Assembly (NCBI GenBank): GCA_032622095.1
Contig: CP136067.1
Location: forward strand, 181,694,556-181,758,555
DNA: 64,000 bases
From: Siphonodentalium dalli
Lineage: Eukaryota; Mollusca; Scaphopoda; Gadilida; Siphonodentaliidae
Direction: 5' to 3'
The position numbers and the translations under genes were made by a program. Of this stretch, positions 34,186 through 45,880 are shown one piece after another. Position 1 is the first letter of the stretch; each line of letters begins with the position of its first letter. A model generated the notes under the pieces. The model worked only from the letters and a program-made list of their open reading frames with translations. It ran no database searches and was not told the origin of the DNA.

Positions 34186-34630
34186 TGAGGGTATCACCCC
34201 CCCCCCTTTCGGTACGCGGGATTCAGGGTGTTTTGAAGCCGTACGCGGGATTCATACCCCCGAATTAACTGGTATTCAGGTTCAAGCAAAACATCTTGGA
34301 CGCAGGTTTTGATGGCGCAAATTATATTTTGTGCTAGTTATCTGTATGAATGAGTGGGTAGAATAGCTTCTTGGGCATATTCGACCACCATGCAATCATA
34401 AAGTATCATTAATCGTATCATAACGGCCTCATAACGCCCATAACGCGACCGGCGTCTCTTCGGTCATTAACCGGAAAGCGCCCTGAAACTATATTTGATT
34501 TGTGTTCCAATATTATTTCTTAACATGTATTCAGGATTCACCCCCCAAAATTAACTGGTATTCAGGATTCACCCCCCCCCCAAATTAACCGGTATTCAGG
34601 TTTCAGGGGGGAGGGGGTGATATTCCCTCC
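34186..34630. repeat. C/G-run element with terminal inverted G/C tracts
   Basis: The left end GAGGGTATCACCCCC and right end GGGGGTGATATTCCC are inverted. Inside, GAATTAACTGGTATTCAGG-type blocks followed by C-runs occur three times and TACGCGGGATTCA twice. Confidence 0.6.
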
Positions 34631-34916
34631 CCATTACAAGTCCCTTGGTCCCTTTAAGCGGCTCATTCACAAACACTTTTCGTACTCGAATCTCCGACTA
34701 TCCAACGAATCATGGTATGTTTACATACACTTGTAAATAGAAGCGAAAACGCTCTGTGTTATTTATTATATTCGCTTAACAAATATATTCGAGTATACGT
34801 GTAAATGTACCGACAGAACATATCAGTATATATAGTCAAAGCCGCTTAGAAATTTGATACAAGTTGCAACACCGTTCATTCAATTCATACGAGTTGTCAC
34901 TAACAATAAAACACGT

Positions 34917-36104
34917 TAGAAAGACACCTGTACTGATCGTATATATAGTTTATGAGACATTTTGTGTTTCTAAATAAAGACACCTGCACTGATCGTATAT
35001 ATAGTTTATGAGACATTTTGTGTTTCTAAATAAAGACACCTGCACTGATCGTATATATAGTTTATGAGACATTTTGTGTTTCTAAATAAAGACACCTGCA
35101 CTGATCGTATATATAGTTTATGAGACATTTTGTGTTTCTAAATAAAGACACCTGCACTGATCGTATATATAGTTTATGAGACATTTTGTGTTTCTAAATA
35201 AAGACACCTGCACTGATCGTATATATAGTTTATGAGACATTTTGTGTTTCTAAATAAAGACACCTGCACTGATCGTATATATAGTTTATGAGACATTTTG
35301 TGTTTCTAAATAAAGACACCTGCACTGATCGTATATATAGTTTATGAGACATTTTGTGTTTCTAAATAAAGACACCTGCACTGATCGTATATATAGTTTA
35401 TGAGACATTTTGTGTTTCTAAATAAAGACACCTGCACTGATCGTATATATAGTTTATGAGACATTTTGTGTTTCTAAATAAAGACACCTGCACTGATCGT
35501 ATATATAGTTTATGAGACATTTTGTGTTTCTAAATAAAGACACCTGCACTGATCGTATATATAGTTTATGAGACATTTTGTGTTTCTAAATAAAGACACC
35601 TGCACTGATCGTATATATAGTTTATGAGACATTTTGTGTTTCTAAATAAAGACACCTGCACTGATCGTATATATAGTTTATGAGACATTTTGTGTTTCTA
35701 AATAAAGACACCTGCACTGATCGTATATATAGTTTATGAGACATTTTGTGTTTCTAAATAAAGACACCTGCACTGATCGTATATATAGTTTATGAGACAT
35801 TTTGTGTTTCTAAATAAAGACACCTGCACTGATCGTATATATAGTTTATGAGACATTTTGTGTTTCTAAATAAAGACACCTGCACTGATCGTATATATAG
35901 TTTATGAGACATTTTGTGTTTCTAAATAAAGACACCTGCACTGATCGTATATATAGTTTATGAGACATTTTGTGTTTCTAAATAAAGACACCTGCACTGA
36001 TCGTATATATAGTTTATGAGACATTTTGTGTTTCTAAATAAAGACACCTGCACTGATCGTATATATAGTTTATGAGACATATTGGGTTTCCAAATAATAG
36101 ACAC
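34917..36104. repeat. 56-bp satellite, about 21 near-identical copies
   Basis: Units start TGATCGTATATATAGTTTAT at 34934 and every 56 bp to 36054; almost no differences are visible except in the first and last copies. Each unit holds a TATATA string and an AATAAA. The downstream flank (CTTTCGCATAATGAA at 36107) is shared with the 36-bp satellite at 12.78 kb. Confidence 0.95.
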
Positions 36105-37120
36105 CTTTCGCATAATGAATTACGACAGCAAATTATTACGAATAGGGTAATACGTCACTAGAATTTGTGTTCTTTATGTTCTATGTTCGTTGTTACGATT
36201 ACGGTTTACGATTTTCAACAAAGCTCACAAATACATGATATAATAATAAGTTGGCGATCTTTTCTCAGCTCCACAATGTGGGAGATGACTCTGAGATTAT
36301 GCCCTTAAATTACGATCGCCATGTTCTTATTTTATCTATTAGTGGCAACCAAATCATTCGTCGTCGTGAAAATAAAACGTACATATGGTGGTTTTATGGT
36401 GTGGAATCGGACAGGACACCTTTAATGTAAATATCGATCTATTTTTAGCATCAACTTGGTACCAAAACGAGTAATTACCAGGCTGAATATGAGGCCTTAA
36501 CATTATCATGAATCGAATCACTTGTTGTGAATTCAGTAAGTCCTACACAGTCTATATATATAAATATTCCAAGTATTTATCAGTCTGTATTGGTTTTGGA
36601 ATGCAACACGAATGCGAGCTTATGCTTAAATTTGTGTTTGAAGCTTAAATTTATGTAAACACCAATTAAACAAATAAACAAACACGACAAGAAGAACTGC
36701 ATCACTTTACTGCAAGTGGTACGAAAATGTTTTGGACTATTCGCAGTACTTTGTCGTGTAGTGTATTATGCGGAAGGTGTCTAATGCCAATGCATACACG
36801 CAGACATGGCTCATCTGAGCCCGTAAATTATGGCTGCCATATTTTAATGTTGACAAAATATAGGCCATAAATACACGAGGTATCGATCTGCAGGCTTTGC
36901 TATATTATGTTAAAACATGCTGAAGCATATCAAAGCTGTATGGCAAACGTTCTTTAAACGGGACCGAAGGCACCAACTATACCATGGGTTATTCTCAATC
37001 AACTGTTTGTTAAAATGTGTATAATTTCCACAACGCACGCTTTTTCTTTTTGCACATATGTGAAATGCACTGTTCAATTTATTCCATCCACATTGTATTG
37101 AGTCAAAATAACGGTACCTT
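36105..37120. other. Satellite flank and spacer, no gene
   Basis: 36107-36150 matches the flank at 12779-12825; a block with CTCCACAATGTGGGAG at 36270 matches, inverted, 13640-13690. The rest is AT-rich with no supported gene. Confidence 0.5.
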
Positions 37121-37127
37121 TTCGAAA

Positions 37128-37218
37128 CGGCATCAGTTTGCCCTACCCGCAACATAGCAACTCAGCAGGACCACCAGCATCATATCATATTGGCAGGACC
37201 ACTTGACCAGGGGTGGAA
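37128..37218 (+). repeat. GGACCACTTGACC module, copy 1
   Basis: GGCATCAGTTTGCCCTAC ... CAGCAGGACC ... GCAGGACCACTTGACCAGGG. Related copies at 58667-58760, 59525-59700 and, inverted and diverged, 45358-45465. Confidence 0.65.
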
Positions 37219-37239
37219 TAGATAGCGAAAGATACTTAA

Positions 37240-37850
37240 CCGGGTTCACGATTAGATAACGATTGCTATTCAATCTTTGTAACACGTGCCATTTGATGTC
37301 AGGATTATATTTCGATATGAGTATTCTGAGTTAATCGGAAGGGTGATAACTCTATAGAGAAGGGTGATAACTCTATATGGAACGTAATTTGACGAAATAA
37401 CGGAGATTTGTATGAAATAATTTACAACACCACAAGTTATCAAATTTGGTCGGACATAAGTCAATTATCCTATATGATGGATGGACTTGGTGGAAGTTAG
37501 GGGAACGTTCTTTAAAACAAGTGACAATGACTGACTGACGGACTTCCGCTTCTAGCGGGGACTGACCCCGACAGACAATTTGACCATCTCGTAAGGGTGG
37601 GTCACCTCTTTCGGGGCGCTAGCAATAGCCACGGTAAATAAAAAAAGTCTAACTTTGGTCGGATATAAGTCAAATTATCATATTGGGTTGGTTGGCTTAT
37701 TGTAAGTTAGGGAAACGCTCTTTAAAAACACTTCTTCAAACATCTCCGCTCTTTCGTCAATAACAGTAACCTCAATCCTAATCTCGCGTGGCTCGTGTTA
37801 CTGCGATTGACTATCAAAATCGCTATCTAATCGTGAACCCAGATTAGGTA
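37240..37850. repeat. Short inverted pair GGTTCACGATTAGATA around a spacer
   Basis: GGTTCACGATTAGATAACGAT (from about 37243) is mirrored by ATCGCTATCTAATCGTGAAC near 37828. Between them lie direct repeats AAGGGTGATAACTCTATA (37339, 37361) and TTGGTCGGA-ATAAGTCAA (37446, 37656). Probably one nonautonomous element. Confidence 0.5.
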
Positions 37851-39073
37851 TATTTCGCTATCGAATCGTGTGCGTATTGGCGAGAACTACGCACATGCAA
37901 TTGTAAACGAATACTCCCATTTTTCGCCGATAAAAAATGCCATTGATTCGTCCAATGAGAGTCACTGCGTATAATTTATACGTAAACATGAAGTTTTGTG
38001 CTGCCAATATGGATACATTATATTTTAAATACCTTCTTTATTCTGTATTCTTATTCCATCACCACAGCCGTGTGATCCACATAAACTCCAAGATTTGGTT
38101 CATACCATGACCGATGTGACAGTGATTTATAACTACCTTAGTTCCTTACACATCACAGGTTTACTACACCATATAACTATCTACATTAGTTGATTTAGTC
38201 TACCACCCCTTTTATTATAACAATCTCATGCATGCGAAACGTACTCAAAATCGTTTATTAATGTTTTCTCAATTATGCCTGTTGAATGACGACTTGGGTG
38301 AAATTTAATAGATCTATGCATGCGTGACATCTGAACTCGCGGGCATGTAGAGGTGTAATGCATTTATACGAAGAATAGTCACTTCAGTGTGCGCTGACAT
38401 GTTACGGTTGTAGTACCAGGGCCCTGTTTCATGAAGCAATGTCATAAGATTATCTTAAGATGGACTTAATCTAAGATCTAAGGTGGATCTTATGGTGTTA
38501 CTTTTCCGTTTCACGAACGCGTTTCATAAAACAATCTTAAGTCCTACTTAAGTAGTAATTTAAGTTCGCGCGCTTTTAGACTGGCTCTCGACAATTTATT
38601 ACAGTTATGCACAGAAAATATTGGTTCTGTGTATGTTATATGCCTAGGTACATTGTCTTGTGACAGATACTAGGGCGTGTCTAACAATAATTATGATATT
38701 GTAATGCAGGTGCGATAATCAGTATGACTGGTGCATACTTAACTGCACGAGCGCGCCTTTTAACTGTGTTTTCGCGTCAGACTCCATCCACACATAGCCG
38801 CATGCTTCCATTGCCTATTTTATACAAACGCAAACGAGCTCAAATATATTATTTCAGATATTAAAGTGACTTATACATCGTAACTCAGAATGTGAACCTT
38901 CACCCATATAACATGCCATTAAGGCGACGCGAGAAATATGTTCGCTCCTTTCGTTTGCTGCTATTAGGTTCTAATACATTATACGTCTTTGAAGCATCTA
39001 TAATACCAGGAAACCGAATATGTCGCCACGACGGCATACACATACAATACACCACGATGGAAGCACTGAACTA

Positions 39074-39130
39074 AACGCTCTTTATTGATTGCCAACATTC
39101 ATGGAATACTAACACAAAACGCTCTTTATT
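39074..39130 (-). other. Paired 13-bp motif, left arm of the 3-kb structure
   Basis: AATAAAGAGCGTT on the minus strand at 39118-39130 and 39074-39086, 44 bp apart, with TTCCATGAATGTT between. Further single copies are at 39375-39387 and 40490-40502, and the mirror pair is at 40740-40752 and 40784-40796. Related pairs are at 58.36 and 59.14 kb. Confidence 0.7.
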
Positions 39131-39432
39131 TATATTGCTATAATGTGAATAGGACTTCATATCGTGCTCCAAATAGACTTATTTCCAATCTGAGACATAC
39201 TTGTAGAAACCATATATAAATGATGTTAATGCCATTTGGTCTGGTTCTGTTGACAAATATGGTAAACGCCTGTTACAATTAACAAACTGCGTATGAACTT
39301 CGAAAGTACGTACAGGGCTATGTTGAACGACATTTTGCATATATGTTTTAATAAAAACCAAAGCAACGACTTCTAATAAAGAGCGTTTTTAATTAACAAA
39401 TCGTGAACAGACGGCCGGTTCACAGGCCCCTG

Positions 39433-39560
39433 GGGAAAATTACTAAAATACCAATATAGACTATACTGGTATAGTCTATATTGGTATTTTAGTAATTCCC
39501 CAGACTATACCACTGGTATAGTCTATATTGGTATTTTTTAGTAATTCCCCCAGGGTCTGT
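39433..39560. repeat. Tandem palindromes in the spacer of the 3-kb structure
   Basis: AATACCAATATAGACTATA pairs with TATAGTCTATATTGGTATT, and a second diverged copy follows directly, each flanked by GGGGAATTACTAAAA-type strings. Confidence 0.8.
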
Positions 39561-41589
39561 GGGCCGGTTCACGTTGATATGTTCTTTCGCGGATCCCGGT
39601 GTGCCCGCGCGGTCCGTATACTATATACATGCTATATATCTTTTTATTTCAAAGTTAATAAACATGCGATGCAGATGTAATAAATGTATAAGATATGAAA
39701 TTCGCGAGTGTGGGTTATGATAATATACATAATACTAATAAAATAACATATGTTATGTATTATTATCTTGCCGATATATATACGGGGTACATATGCAATA
39801 CATTTTACAATCAAATTATAACATAATAATATAGAAAGGCAAGTAAATAATAATAATAGCTGACATAAGCATTTATAAAAAAAAAACTGAGTATAAATCA
39901 TTCACTATTATCCTCGATGTGAAATTGTTCGGACTAATTGTCTCAACATGATTATTGTCTACAGTGCGACTGGGTGATTTGAATCGCAATTGATGTCCAA
40001 CTTTATGGAAATATATTCTTTTTGTTACAGCAATTAGAAATGTATATATTATAGTCCGGTCTTGGCGGTTTATAGTTAGTAGCCGACACCCCACCAATTT
40101 TGCAATCACTGGCCACGTCACTGCTATAGCTTACCAGTTGGTTTTTAATTACAACCATTTCTGAAACACCCCCGTGCTAGCAAGATGTTATTCAGTTAAA
40201 TGTGTTTATAATAATATATACATGAACTAGATCCGATCCACATTTCGGACCAACTGCGGATCACAACGTAGGTCTTAACTTTAAGATTATCTTATGACAC
40301 CTCACACCAGTCTTAAAGTTAAGACCAAAGTTAAGACCATCTTAGGTTAAGACCTTGTTCGTGAAACGCACTTATGACTGAAGTTTGAACTTATGACCAT
40401 CTTAAGTCCCAACTATGTCATAAGTTGACTTCATGAAACAGGGCTCAGGGCCTGTGAACCGGCCGTCTGTTCATGTGTTGTTAATTATAAACGCTCTTTA
40501 TTAGAAGTCGTTGATTTGGTTTTTATTAAAACATATATGCAGAATGTCGTTCAACGTAACGTACTTTCGAAGTTCATACGCAGTTTGCTAATTATAACAG
40601 GCGTTTAGCACATTTGTCAACAGACCCAGAGCAAATGGCATTAACATCATTTATATATGGCTTCTACAAGTATGTCTCAGATTGGAAATAAGTCTATTTG
40701 GAGCACGATATGAAGTCCTATTCACATTACAGCAATATAAATAAAGAGCGTTTTGTGTTAGTATTCCATGAATGTTGGCAGTCAATAAAGAGCGTTTAGC
40801 TCAGTGCTTCCATTGTGGTGTATTGTATGTGTATGCCGTCGTGGCGACATATTCGGTTTCCTGGTATTATAGATGCTTCAAAGACGTATAATGTATTAGA
40901 ACCTAATATCAGCATTGAAAGAAACGAACATATGTCTCGCGTCGCCTTAATGGCATGTTATATGGGTGAAGGTTCACATTCTGAGTTACGATGTATAAGT
41001 CCCTTTAGTAACTGAAATAATATATTTGAGCTCGTTACGTTTGTATAAAATATGCATTGGAAGCATGCAGCTATGTGTGGATGGGGTCTGACGCGAAAAC
41101 ACAGTTAAAAAGCGCGCTCGTCAGTTAAGTATGCGCCAGTCATTATACTGATTATCGCCCTTGCATTAAAATATCATAATTATTCTTAGACACGCCCTAG
41201 TATCTGTCACCAGACACTGTACCTAGGCATATAACATAGACAGAACCAACATTTTCTGCGCATAGCTGTAATAAATTGTCGAGAGCCAGTCTAAAAGCGC
41301 GCGAACTTAAATTACTACTTAAGTAGGACTTAATCTTGTTTTGTGAAACGCGTTCTTGAAACGGAAAAGTTACATCATAAGATCCACCTTAGATCTTAGA
41401 TTAAGTCCATCTTAAGATAATCTTATGACATCGCTTCATGAAACAGGCCCCAGGTATACTCAACGAATGCAGTTCAATGGACAAAGCCAATGGGTAATAT
41501 CAGCTATGCGTTGTAATTGCTTGTGAAATACTTCTTCGTGTATTTAGGATTTGTTTGATCAATTTCAATTCGGAGCGGACAATCACTTG

Positions 41590-42057
41590 GCAATGCCCTG
41601 CCCTGATATAATTCCATTCCCGAGGCTTTGTATTATGTTGTACCATCATTATGTTTAGATATTTACATTGACTTATGGTTGTTTCATATTGCTATTTAAG
41701 TATTTTTAATTGTCATTTTCGGTTAATTTAGGTAAATTTTTATTACAAAATTGCCAAATTCTGAATGAAAAGGGTTAACATTGGACAAGATATCCCTCTC
41801 AAAGTGTAGATTAACATTTAATTTAGTAATAGGGATTTCCGCATATTTCAGTTTGTACGAGTACATCAACTATCGTCAAATTGAAAACAAATCTTATTTT
41901 GACTATTGACACTAATTTTCAGGAGGCCTGATATTGAAACAATAAAACCAACACTGCTCGATATAACTCAAGTTTGGTTTCAGTAAGGTCTATATTTGGA
42001 TAAAATACTATAAAATACTATAAAAACGCTGTGTACTACACATATACATATATAGGA
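41590..42057 (+). repeat. Dispersed module A, copy 1
   Basis: About 450 bp matching 48735-49190 in the same orientation: TTATGTTTAGATATTT, TTTCAGTTTGTACGAG, TTTTCAGGAGGCCT and AAGGTCTATATTTGGATA are shared. Here it is directly followed by module B. Confidence 0.75.
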
Positions 42058-42528
42058 ATCAGGGAGCTAAATGTGTTCCAGAGTCGGGAAGCGAGTGCAC
42101 CGTGGAATGCTAGAGGTGAAGGTTACTGAAGAATGACCTTCACCTGATACATGTGGCGCGTTATTAAAGGATGAAATCTTGTTAATTTGATTCGTGAGTA
42201 CTGAAGTACATCATATCTGAATAATTTGAACTGGTGAATTAATGGGGGAATGGATTTTTGTGAGTGGGAAATTTATTTAACTAGCTGTTGTAGTTCTGAG
42301 TTTTTCCAGATAAAATTTGGCTGTGGGATATCCCTGTCGTACACTTGTGGATTTATTTTAAAAAGTAAACACAATGATGACCTATGATTTTTCTGGCATT
42401 TTCGTGATCAACTGGTGTCAATCTAGCTGGGTAAACATCACTGGAGTGGCCTACATGCTTAAATTAAGTGAATTTGGCTGAAACGTTAAAGCTGTCGTCT
42501 ATGGGAACCATTTAGTTCAGTGATTCCT
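42057..42528 (+). repeat. Dispersed module B, copy 2
   Basis: Matches 47853-48311 in the same orientation and 16011-16475 inverted. It starts GAATCAGGGAGCTAAATGTG. The complement of its first 60 bp reads FHGALASRLWNTFSS, reminiscent of a LINE C-terminus; the rest is not readable as protein. Confidence 0.75.
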
Positions 42529-44232
42529 AATGCGAAGCTGTCTGTGGCCATCGGTGCACGAGAAGACATCGCCGCGGCAAAGAATTATCCAATCAAGAGA
42601 TCAGACCCCGCTCATATATTAACCAGTGTGGGGTTTACATGCACACCTTGAATTTTCCAGAAAACATTTATATGAACGCCTTGAGCTCAGAAAATTAATC
42701 GTGGTTGTCAAATCAAGTATTGGGTGACCACAAACTTTTTTTCTTATTATTGAGAAAGAGGTAACTGACGTTACCATTGTGCCATGGGAGTCGTGTTGCA
42801 AATAATTTTGTGATTTTTTTTTTGAAAATTCCCAATACGTACGCATATGTATAAACATGGATGTGGCGACAGGGGTGGGGTGCTTCATCATCTCAGCTGT
42901 GGTAAACAATTTCGACAATGACCAAATATAGGTTGAAATGATTCTAATGGTGAGATTCTACAGCAGTGTTTGATGTGTTAATCGGTTTCTAATCAAGTCA
43001 ACATATGGTAAAATATTTGCACTAATTATACTGCCCTTCATGAACATTGTTATCCTTAAACTGTGGTAGTAAAGCAATTTCCAACAGCTGAACATTTTCT
43101 GTACCAGTTGGAAAATATCAACACAAGATGTAAGTGGAATGCCATGGACTTGGTAGTGTCTCTCTGGTTTAAGAGGGTGCAGTTAGAAATTCAAAGGAGA
43201 ACACCAACCATCCAAGCAGACCACGTAGCCACGTCCCTGTTGGTTTAATCATGTTTATTCCAACACAAAGTTACAATGGATTGAGACACCAGTTATATCA
43301 ACGTAATGTAGCCTCTCTCCCAACACTTTATATACACACAAGTTTAACCAAGACGAGATAAATATAATGTAAATGTGAAGCGAATATTGGTGATGACTGA
43401 GAATCATGATGATTGGTGATTTGTGACTACCGATATAGACATCATGCCATTCCGTGAATAATTATCAATGATTATCGTTTAAGTGAACCGTTTGGTATCT
43501 GAAATATATATATTTTAACAATGTTAAAAGTTTATTCGACTTTTTCACAATTTGTGGGATATTCCGTACACTCCCCTTTTCATATGATTGTTTTGTTTCT
43601 TTTATACCATTGTTATCATGGAAGTGCCCACGGTGGTGTTATCATCTAATACAGACCGAATCATTTCTCATTTTATTTTATTGTGAAATCTGTTGTTTGT
43701 TTTTTTTAAAACCAAAAGTCAAATAGGTTCCCACTTTCGATCACAGTTTTTGACCAAACCGCTATCAAGTCGGCTTGGTGTGCCATATTATAAATATCCA
43801 ACAGTTAATTTAAGAAGTTTGCACGATGTAGTTTAGACAATTCCGTCCCAATGGGAAATAGATGATATTTCCAGTAAATTGCGTCTCTTCGATATAAGTT
43901 AAGTTTGACACCCCCTTTCCAATCAAGAAAAGAGATGACACGTGTTTTGAAGGGATAGTTAGCAATTGTTGTCTCTTATGAAATGGGTATATGAAAGTTT
44001 TTATGGTGGCTTGCTCATGCGTGTTTTATTCTTTTGAAAAGTTTAAAATTAGAATGTCTAACCCATGAACCACGACCTTACCAACAATTAAAAGACTAAC
44101 ACATATGGAATGATCATAGTGATATTAATCCAATTAACTAAAATATGAAATGTTAAAGTTTCAATACGGGGGAAACAAATAGCAAGATATTACCGCAATC
44201 AATTATCATTGCTGTGATTTTGTTTTTTTCCG
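42529..44232. other. No gene seen
   Basis: ORFs such as 42619-42918 (minus) and 43063-43248 have no recognisable domain. GCCACGTCCCTG and AATTTCCAACAG strings (43075, 43226) tie it to the diffuse repeat family at 29 kb. Confidence 0.4.
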
Positions 44233-44700
44233 TATATGTGACCCGCCATATCAAATCCAGTCGGAAGTCGGGATTTGTTTTACCCTGTGCCAATGCATTC
44301 TCTTATATATGCGAGTCGACCATAGGTCGCCTCGCATATATAAGAGAATGCATTGGCCTAACAATTTTTTATCATTTTTTTAAAATAAATGTTTCTGACA
44401 ATTTTTAGGACATAACATAAAAAACATCCATTACCCTGCAGGGAGCCCCACACATATATAGAAGCATATAGAAGAGTATCGTCTGCTCATGTTTGTCTGG
44501 GGCTCTGTATGGGTGAAATTATAAAATTGTTAAAGAATACAAGAAAAAATTATTAAAATTGTAAACAATTGTTAGGCCAATGCATTCTCTTATATATGCG
44601 AGGCGACCTATGGTTGACTCGCATATATAATAGAATGCATTGGCACATGGTAAAAAAAATCCCGACTTCCGACTGGATTTGATATGGCGGGTCACATATG
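44233..44700. mobile_element. MITE of the GTGACCCGCC family, copy E
   Basis: Complete, with both outer TIRs and hairpins at 44290-44356 and 44577-44643. Core orientation is as copies A and B. Confidence 0.9.
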
Positions 44701-45597
44701 TACATAATGCCCCACCTCGACCCTCGGACCACGTGGTGTGGGAACAGGAGCTGTTTGTCGCAATACTAGCTCTAACATTTTAGTGCTGAAGTTCTTAATC
44801 TCGTGGATTATAATGGGCTCATTATTGGTATCAGCAACGGCGTAACCCCACCCATCTTGTCAAAATTAAAATTAACAGGAACATACCAATAAACGCAAAA
44901 ATCGGCAAATCTCATGTATACATTTAGCGTATAGGCGCCTATAGTCGTGGCGCCACAATTGGCCCAGGATGATTGCGATTCATTTATCCGTCCGTTTCCA
45001 TGGTTATACTAACTCGGACATTTCAGCGCGAACAAACATGTCTATATCGACGGGACCATGTGCACATTCCGAGTTCAGTTCCACGATAATATTTGAACGT
45101 TTAATGCATTTGCATGAACATATCTGAAATATTAAATTCATCGCGCGCATGTAAACGGGGTCCAAGTACGATTGTAATTGTCGACAGTCGGCCACAGTGA
45201 AGAGTGAGGCATAAGCGATAGCATTCAGCCGTTATCAAATAAACTACCTGGTTTATAAAATAAACTCAGTTGTGAATAGCGCCCCTGGAGTGTAACCACA
45301 CAAAAGACAAAATAACCTTGAACTACTAGACTAATTACAGAATAAATCTATAGTAGCCACCAGTGGTTAAGTGGTCCTGCTATTTTTGTATGATGCTGGT
45401 TTGTCCTTTGTTGAATTTATGTGATGGTAGGGAAAACCGATGATGTTAAGAACTGTACCGTTATTGTTCTAAAGTTGTTATTTTCGCGATGTTTGGCTAA
45501 TCTTAAAGTGATGTGAAACACTCGGTATGGTAATCAAACATAAATGGAAAATATTCTTGTTCAATGTAGTATTTTTTATAAATAGTGAATCAAAATC
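44701..45597. other. No gene seen; inverted GGACCACTT module
   Basis: 45358-45465 reads, on the complement, as a diverged copy of the module at 37128 and 58667 (AGCAGGACCACTTAACC). Otherwise nothing is recognised. Confidence 0.4.
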
Positions 45598-45880
45598 CAC
45601 AGCACACACCGTCATTCTTATATATTAATTAAATGCAGTGACTCATGATGGCGAAATCCTTTTCGTCAGTTTATCGCCGATAGATGCGTCCCGAATCGAG
45701 TAGTAAATATTTACAATTGAGCGTAGTTCTGACGATGTTTTCAAATGCGTGGTATACGGCCGATTTGCTTCAAATTTTCGGCGATGTTAGTAGAATGTTA
45801 TATTCCTTCAGTTGGCATAGCGCCTGCAAACTAACATATCAGTTTCACACACCCGAACAAGTACATACTATGTCTTTAAC
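45598..45880. repeat. Dispersed repeat, second copy of 13741-14020
   Basis: Shares ACACACCGTCATTCTTATATATTAATTAAATGC-type sequence at the start and TTTTCGGCGATGTTAGTAGAATG in the middle. The 77-residue ORF over it is not matched by an open frame in the other copy, so it is unlikely to be a gene. Confidence 0.7.

Larger units (their letters stand above)
38416..41456. repeat. 3-kb structure with inverted arms of about 1 kb
   Basis: The left arm (38416-39432) and right arm (40445-41456) are near-complementary throughout, about 90% by eye. The outer ends are GGGCCCTGTTTCATGAAGC and complement. The inner edges are ACAGACGGCCGGTTCACAGG and complement. The 1-kb spacer has two tandem small palindromes (39433-39560) and a subelement (about 40233-40445) ending with the same TTCATGAAACAGGGC motif as the outer ends. 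Short ORFs in the arms (39179-39361, 40815-41015) are not supported as genes. It could be a long-TIR transposon or a palindromic duplication. Confidence 0.85.

Noticed and set aside
34917-36104. CRISPR array
   Set aside because: Units are contiguous with no variable spacers, and the context is a eukaryotic genome.
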